A stretch of DNA of 64,000 nt. Origin: CAIWHR01 sp963713275 (GTDB taxonomy: Bacteria; Pseudomonadota; Gammaproteobacteria; Burkholderiales; Casimicrobiaceae). Position 1 is the first letter of the stretch; every line of letters begins with the position of its first letter. Where the stretch lies: positions 62,001 through 126,000 of the forward strand of contig CAVQLG010000005.1 of NCBI GenBank assembly GCA_963713275.1, written 5' to 3'. This document shows positions 59,718-64,000 of this stretch, piece after piece. A program made the position numbers and the translations under genes. The notes under the pieces were generated by a model that did not search any database, was not told where the DNA came from, and worked only from the letters and a program-made list of their open reading frames with translations.

Positions 59718-62084
59718 TCAGAAATCGCTGAAATCGCCGCCGCGCTCGAGGGCCGAACCGGCGGATTCGTTGAGCTTCTGATAACCGGGGACCGAACGCC
59801 GCAGCAATTCCAGCGGGTTGGTCCCGAAACGGGCAAGGCCGTTGAGCTCGATCTGGGCGTAGACCGCGGACGTCGTCGTCTGCTCGGTGGTCGTGAGCCG
59901 CTGACCCACCAGCCTGAACGCCCAGCAATCTTCATTGTACTCGACCCCCGCGACCGCCTCCAGCGTCTTGCTGTCGACGATCGAATAGTTCCAGCGACCC
60001 ACGACCGACCACCTGTCGGCGACCGGCCACTGCGCCGAGATGTCGAACTGCTTCAGCACCGCCGATCCGCCGGCGGGGTCGACCAGGTTGCGCGTGTAGG
60101 AGTAGGTCCCATTGATCACTCGGCCGGGCGCGGGCGTGTAGCGGGCGCCGACGTTGACCCGCGCAGTGTTCCACGCATCGAGATTGAACTGCATCAAGCC
60201 CGCGACCGACCAGGCATCGGACAGCCGGCCTTCGACGCCGAACAACAGGTCGGACGACGAAGCGGAGCGCGGGCTCTCGTTCGCCAGCGTCACCTGCTGG
60301 CTGGAGAAGTAGTAGCGCTGCCCGACGGCGACGCGCAGGTGTTCGACGCCGGTCGAGGCGTTGAGAAACCGCGACGACAAGGCGAGCGTCAGCTGGTTGG
60401 CGTCGCCGATCCGGTCGTAACCCAGGTAGCGGTTCTCGGTGAAGAGCTGCGGGAAGTTGTAGTCGTCGAGCGCGCTGTCGAAGTTCGGCAGCGTGCTCTG
60501 GTCCTTGTAGGGGATCACCGCGTAGTAGGCCCGGGGCTCCAGCGTCTGCACGAAGTCCTGGCCGAAGAAGCTGTCTTGGCGCTCCAGGTAAAGGCCCGCG
60601 TCAACGCTCGCGACCGGGAGCGTGAGGCTCGGGTTGCGCGAGCCTTCCCGCTTCTCGTCGAGCCAGTAGTAGCGCGAGATCACGCCGCCCTTCGCCTTTA
60701 CGAACCACCACGGCCCGTTGCGCGACCAGGAGATCGTCGGATACGCGTAGACGCGGTCGCCTTCGACGCGCGCGGATTGGCGGAAGCGCGCGTACTCCGC
60801 CGCGAGACCGAACTCGAGACCCGCCCACTCCACGTCGTTGACGGTGAGCAGCAGCTGCGGCAGCCGGTTGTACGGCTCCGCCGCCGGCGGGGCGCCGGGA
60901 ACCTGCAGCGTCTGGAAGCTCTGCACCCGCGCGAGCAGCGAATACGGCCCCTGCGCCCAGGCAAGGCCCGCTTCGCGCGGCAGCGAGGTCTGCGAGGTCA
61001 GGCCCACGCTGGCGGAGAGGTCCGAGAAATAGGTGTCGTCGGAGACCTTGTTGAGGTTCCAGTAGCCGGCGAGCCCCGGCACCTGCGGCACGTTCTGGTT
61101 GTGCGTCCAAGACACGGCGTAGCGGTTGGTGCCGGTCTGCCGATCGTCGTACAGGTAAGCGCCGTCGATCTCCCCGCTCCACTCCGGCTGCAGGTAGCGG
61201 AACTGGCCGGCGAGCTGCAGCCCGCGCTTGCTCATGTAGCGCGGCAGGATCGTCGCGTCGTAGTTCGGGGCGAGGTTGAGGTAGTACGGCGTGGCGAACT
61301 CGATGCCGCGCAACTCCGAGGAACCCAGGACCGGCGTCAGGAAGCCGCTCTTGCGCTCACCCGACAGCGGGACCTCGAGCCACGGCGTGTACGCGATCGG
61401 CGCGCCGAGGAAGTGCAGCGTCGCGCCGTGGCCCGTGCCGACCTTGCGCGCCTGGTCGATCTCGAGCTCGTCGATGTGGAGGTACCAGTCCTCCCGCGCG
61501 GCAACGCAGGTCGTGTAGCGGGCGTCGACCACGTCATAGCGGTCCGGGCCGGCGAAGCGCAGCATCGTGGCGCTGCCGCGCGCGCCGTTCTCCCCGAAGT
61601 AGAAACGCGCCTCGCGGAAGAAGCCGGTCTCGGTGTCGCGCTTGTAGCGCAATTCCGGACCGGTGATCCAGTCGATCCCGAAACGCAGGACGACGCCACC
61701 CTTGCCCCAGATCTCGTCGGCGAGGAAGTCGTAGCGCAGCCACTCGGCACGTACCGTCTCGGTCCGCGTGCGCAGCTCGACGCCGCCCTCGGCCTCGGCG
61801 TACGACTCGGCGACGCCTTCGATGCGGTCGGCGCGGATGAACACCGGGCTGTCTTCGGCGCTGCGGGGCGCGGGCATTCCGGCAAGCGGGGCGGCAAGCG
61901 GGGTCGGCGCCGCCGGCGCCGCCTCGGGGCGCTCACGCGCGAGCGGCGGATTGAGCCGCAGCGCGGGCTGCAGCGCCAGATCCGGCAGCGCCTGCGCTGC
62001 CGCCGCCGGCGCTTGCGCGCGCGGCGCGGTGGCCGCCAGCGCGAGCGCCCAGGCGAGCAGCAGCGAGAACAGTCTTCGGTTCAT
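59718..62084 (-). CDS. lptD: LPS-assembly outer-membrane protein LptD
   Basis: The product has 788 residues from ATG 62084 (MNRRLFSLLLAWALALAATA signal peptide); the longer frame to 62126 adds a non-signal N-terminus. The periplasmic beta-jellyroll (OstA) domain lies at about 90-210 (IRADRIEGVAESYAEAEGGV). The barrel starts near residue 240 (PYLEVPLSGERKSGFLTPVLG-type text). Cys residues are few: one in RYTTCVAAREDW and one near the C-terminus in NEDCWAFRLVGQR. It ends in a typical aromatic-rich barrel close before a short tail. With LptE it inserts LPS into the outer leaflet. Confidence 0.95.
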   Translation of the reverse strand: MNRRLFSLLLAWALALAATAPRAQAPAAAAQALPDLALQPALRLNPPLARERPEAAPAAPTPLAAPLAGMPAPRSAEDSPVFIRADRIEGVAESYAEAEGGVELRTRTETVRAEWLRYDFLADEIWGKGGVVLRFGIDWITGPELRYKRDTETGFFREARFYFGENGARGSATMLRFAGPDRYDVVDARYTTCVAAREDWYLHIDELEIDQARKVGTGHGATLHFLGAPIAYTPWLEVPLSGERKSGFLTPVLGSSELRGIEFATPYYLNLAPNYDATILPRYMSKRGLQLAGQFRYLQPEWSGEIDGAYLYDDRQTGTNRYAVSWTHNQNVPQVPGLAGYWNLNKVSDDTYFSDLSASVGLTSQTSLPREAGLAWAQGPYSLLARVQSFQTLQVPGAPPAAEPYNRLPQLLLTVNDVEWAGLEFGLAAEYARFRQSARVEGDRVYAYPTISWSRNGPWWFVKAKGGVISRYYWLDEKREGSRNPSLTLPVASVDAGLYLERQDSFFGQDFVQTLEPRAYYAVIPYKDQSTLPNFDSALDDYNFPQLFTENRYLGYDRIGDANQLTLALSSRFLNASTGVEHLRVAVGQRYYFSSQQVTLANESPRSASSSDLLFGVEGRLSDAWSVAGLMQFNLDAWNTARVNVGARYTPAPGRVINGTYSYTRNLVDPAGGSAVLKQFDISAQWPVADRWSVVGRWNYSIVDSKTLEAVAGVEYNEDCWAFRLVGQRLTTTEQTTTSAVYAQIELNGLARFGTNPLELLRRSVPGYQKLNESAGSALERGGDFSDF

Positions 62085-62239
62085 GCGCGGGATCGTGGCG
62101 GATAGCAGCCTGCTAAAATCTGGCATTCTATCGCGTCGCGGGAGCAGCTCCCGGCGCCCGCGGAACCCTGCGGTCCTTCACGGCCGCCGGGCCGTGCTCC
62201 GGCGCGAGCCACCCCGACCGCTCGATCCTCACGCCAACG
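62085..62239. promoter_or_regulatory. Divergent lptD/amgK control region
   Basis: The plus strand has TAAAAT at 62114-62119 and the minus strand has TAGAAT (62125-62130), facing amgK and lptD respectively. Both are in an AT-rich patch of an otherwise GC-rich spacer. -35 elements are not evident. Confidence 0.45.
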
Positions 62240-63283
62240 ATGGACCTCCACGACTCGGCGACGCGCGCCGACGCCCGCCTGGACCTGCTGACCGCGTGGG
62301 CGCGCAGCACGCTCGGCACCGACTCGTTCGAGATCGCGCCGGCGTCGGCCGACGCCTCCTTTCGCCGCTATTTCCGCGTCGTCCCGCACGCGACGCACGC
62401 CCTCGCCCCGCACGCGTCGCTGATCGTGATGGACGCCCCACCCCCCGTGGAGGACTGCACGCCCTTCGTCCACGTCGCCGGGCTGCTCAACGACGCGGGC
62501 GTCCACGCGCCGCAGGTGCTCGCCGCCGATCTTTGCCGCGGCTTCCTGCTGCTCACCGACCTGGGCGAGCGCACCTATCTGTCGGCGCTCGACGACACTT
62601 CGGCGTCCGCGCTCTACTCCGACGCCATCGACGCGCTCATTCTCTGGCAGCGCGCGACGCGCATCGGCGCGCTACCCGCCTACGACGAGGCCCGGCTCGG
62701 CCGCGAGCTCGAGCTGTTTCCCGACTGGTACGTCGCCCGGCACCTTGGCTGCACGCTGTCGGCCGCGCAGTCGGCGGCGCTGCGCGAAGTGTTCCGCCTC
62801 GTGCTCGACAACAACCTCGCCCAGCCGCGGGTGTTCGTCCACCGCGACTACCATTCGCGCAACCTCATGGTCTGCGCGCGCAATCCCGGCGTACTCGACT
62901 TCCAGGACGCGGTAACCGGCCCGATCACCTACGATCTCGTGTCGCTGCTGCGCGACGCCTACGTGCAGTGGGACGAGCCACGGCAGATCGACTGGGCGGT
63001 CCGCTACTGGGAGCGCGCGCGCCGGTCCGGCTTGCCCGTGAGCGCGGACTTCGGCAGTTTCTGGCGCGACTTCGAATGGATGGGCGTGCAACGCCAGCTC
63101 AAGGTGCTCGGGATCTTCGCGCGCCTCGCCCACCGGGACGGCAAGCGGGGATACCTCGACGACATGCCGCGCGTGCTCGGCTACCTGCGCCACGCGTGCG
63201 AGCGCTACGGCGCGCTCGCGCCGCTGCTGCGCCTGCTCGACGACCTCAACGGCCGCGCTGCCACGGTCGTCGTCACGTCCTGA
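62240..63283 (+). CDS. amgK: N-acetylmuramate/N-acetylglucosamine kinase AmgK
   Basis: The product has 347 residues with an aminoglycoside phosphotransferase-like kinase fold. FEIAPASADASFRRYFRV near residue 33 is the AmgK glycine-loop region, the Brenner-type catalytic motif is FVHRDYHSRNLMVCARNPGVLDFQDAV near residue 196, and YDLVSLLRDAYVQWDEP is near residue 232. AmgK phosphorylates recovered MurNAc at C1, feeding cell-wall recycling that bypasses MurA/MurB. The next gene is its partner MurU, 14 bases downstream. The divergent position from lptD is the normal arrangement. Confidence 0.92.
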   Translation: MDLHDSATRADARLDLLTAWARSTLGTDSFEIAPASADASFRRYFRVVPHATHALAPHASLIVMDAPPPVEDCTPFVHVAGLLNDAGVHAPQVLAADLCRGFLLLTDLGERTYLSALDDTSASALYSDAIDALILWQRATRIGALPAYDEARLGRELELFPDWYVARHLGCTLSAAQSAALREVFRLVLDNNLAQPRVFVHRDYHSRNLMVCARNPGVLDFQDAVTGPITYDLVSLLRDAYVQWDEPRQIDWAVRYWERARRSGLPVSADFGSFWRDFEWMGVQRQLKVLGIFARLAHRDGKRGYLDDMPRVLGYLRHACERYGALAPLLRLLDDLNGRAATVVVTS

Positions 63284-63297
63284 CGGGCCCGCAGCGG

Positions 63298-64000
63298 ATG
63301 GCCCTCGCCGCGATGATCCTGGCCGCCGGGCGCGGCGAGCGCATGCGGCCGCTGTCCGACGCCCGCCCCAAGCCGTTGCTGCCCGTGGGGAACAAGGCGC
63401 TCATCGTCTGGCAGATCGAGGCACTGCGCCGCGCCGGCTGCACGGAGATCGTGATCAACGCCGCGCACCTCGCACAGCGTCTGATCGACGCCCTCGGCGA
63501 CGGCCGGTCGCTGGGCGTGCGCATCGCGTGGTCGATCGAGCCGGAACCGCTGGAAACCGCCGGCGGAATCGCCACCGCGCTGCCGCTGCTGCCCGCGGGA
63601 CCCGTGTTCGTCGTGAGCGGCGACGTGTGGAGCCGGTTCGATTTCGCGACGCTCGCGCCGCGCGTGCGCGCGATGGCCGGCGGCGGCGGGGCGCGTGTGC
63701 ATCTGGTGATGGTGCCCAATCCGCCGTTCCATCCGGACGGCGACTTCGTGCTGCGCGAAGGCTGGCTGGCCGCCGACGGCGGGCCGCGCCTCACCTATGG
63801 CAACATCGGGATCTACGACACCGCGCTGTTCCGCGAACTCCCGCGCGGTGTGAAGCTCAAACTCCTGCCGCTATACCGGCAATGGATCGCCGCCGGAATC
63901 GTCTCCGGCGAGCTCTACGCCGGACCGTGGGCCAATGTCGGCACGCCCGACGACCTCGCCCGGCTCGACGCCGCGCTGCAGCCGGAAACGGCGCCATCCC
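63298..64000 (+). CDS. murU: N-acetylmuramate-1-phosphate uridylyltransferase MurU (3' end cut off)
   Basis: At least 234 residues are visible, and the frame is open at the window end. The nucleotidyltransferase signature LAAGRGERMRPLSDARPKPLL begins at about residue 8. VNAAHL-type text (IVINAAHLAQRLIDALG) is near residue 50, PLETAGGIATALPLLPAGPVFVVSGDVW carries the metal-binding Asp near residue 105, and the C-terminal ELYAGPWANVGTPDDLARLD is near residue 205. It makes UDP-MurNAc from MurNAc-1-phosphate produced by AmgK. The visible part is close to the full family length (about 230-240). Confidence 0.93.
   Translation, partial: MALAAMILAAGRGERMRPLSDARPKPLLPVGNKALIVWQIEALRRAGCTEIVINAAHLAQRLIDALGDGRSLGVRIAWSIEPEPLETAGGIATALPLLPAGPVFVVSGDVWSRFDFATLAPRVRAMAGGGGARVHLVMVPNPPFHPDGDFVLREGWLAADGGPRLTYGNIGIYDTALFRELPRGVKLKLLPLYRQWIAAGIVSGELYAGPWANVGTPDDLARLDAALQPETAPS

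Noticed and set aside
1..64000. CRISPR arrays, tRNA/rRNA genes, prophage or integrase genes
   Set aside because: I looked for regularly spaced repeats, cloverleaf-like segments and phage genes on both strands and saw none.

Overview
The window is very GC-rich (roughly 70% by eye), densely coded, and has the gene order of a betaproteobacterium. The markers are yggS-proC-yggT-yggU divergent from pilT-pilU, a DUF971-ubiE-ubiJ-ubiB cluster, amgK-murU divergent from lptD-surA, and msbA with LPS glycosyltransferases. The organism is therefore a Gram-negative, ubiquinone-using, probably twitching bacterium. No rRNA, tRNA, CRISPR array or prophage was seen. Genus cannot be fixed from the sequence alone.

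Layout. 1-2.2 kb: MoxR ATPase and CoxE-like VWA protein, separated by an internally deleted GNAT gene. 2.3-3.4 kb: azlCD amino-acid exporter. 3.4-12.5 kb: a carbohydrate locus with a complete sugar ABC importer (leftward) and, divergently, aldose epimerase, SMP-30 lactonase and a YicI-like GH31 glycosidase; a palindromic operator lies between them. 12.5-14.3 kb: pdxA-rsmA. 14.3-16.2 kb: an orphan RsbW-like kinase and CorA. 16.5-21.4 kb: yggU-yggT-proC-yggS and pilTU. 21.5-26.1 kb: ubiquinone genes. 26.1-31.9 kb: an unknown gene, potABCD-type polyamine importer, GNAT. 32-37.7 kb: VanZ protein and four LPS-type glycosyltransferases.

37.8-50.5 kb is the most unusual region. It is a self-contained second fatty-acid/polyketide-like system: two paralogous hydrolases around a condensation-fold acyltransferase, a FabL-like enoyl reductase, a FabG-like ketoreductase, a long ACP, a double-hotdog dehydratase, a ketosynthase, a second ketosynthase-fold subunit whose catalytic Cys is replaced by His, and an AcpS-acyltransferase fusion. 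Two membrane methyltransferases and a CmoA-like enzyme lie beside it. The set could build, reduce and transfer a dedicated acyl chain. Its position between LPS glycosyltransferases (left) and waaL/msbA (right) suggests an envelope lipid, which is inference.

50.8-54.9 kb: waaL-like ligase, GT9 and msbA. 55.1-58.2 kb: ferredoxin, hydrolase, rRNA methyltransferase, DUF3460, GNAT. 58.3-64 kb: surA and lptD (leftward), amgK and murU (rightward, cut by the window end).

Other structure. A family of small palindromic elements sits exactly at stop codons, with the stop-codon bases repeated on the far side. Four genes carry a frameshift of the same sign (one extra base), which raises the question of sequence accuracy. 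lptD-surA and pdxA-rsmA, usually contiguous, are about 44 kb apart.
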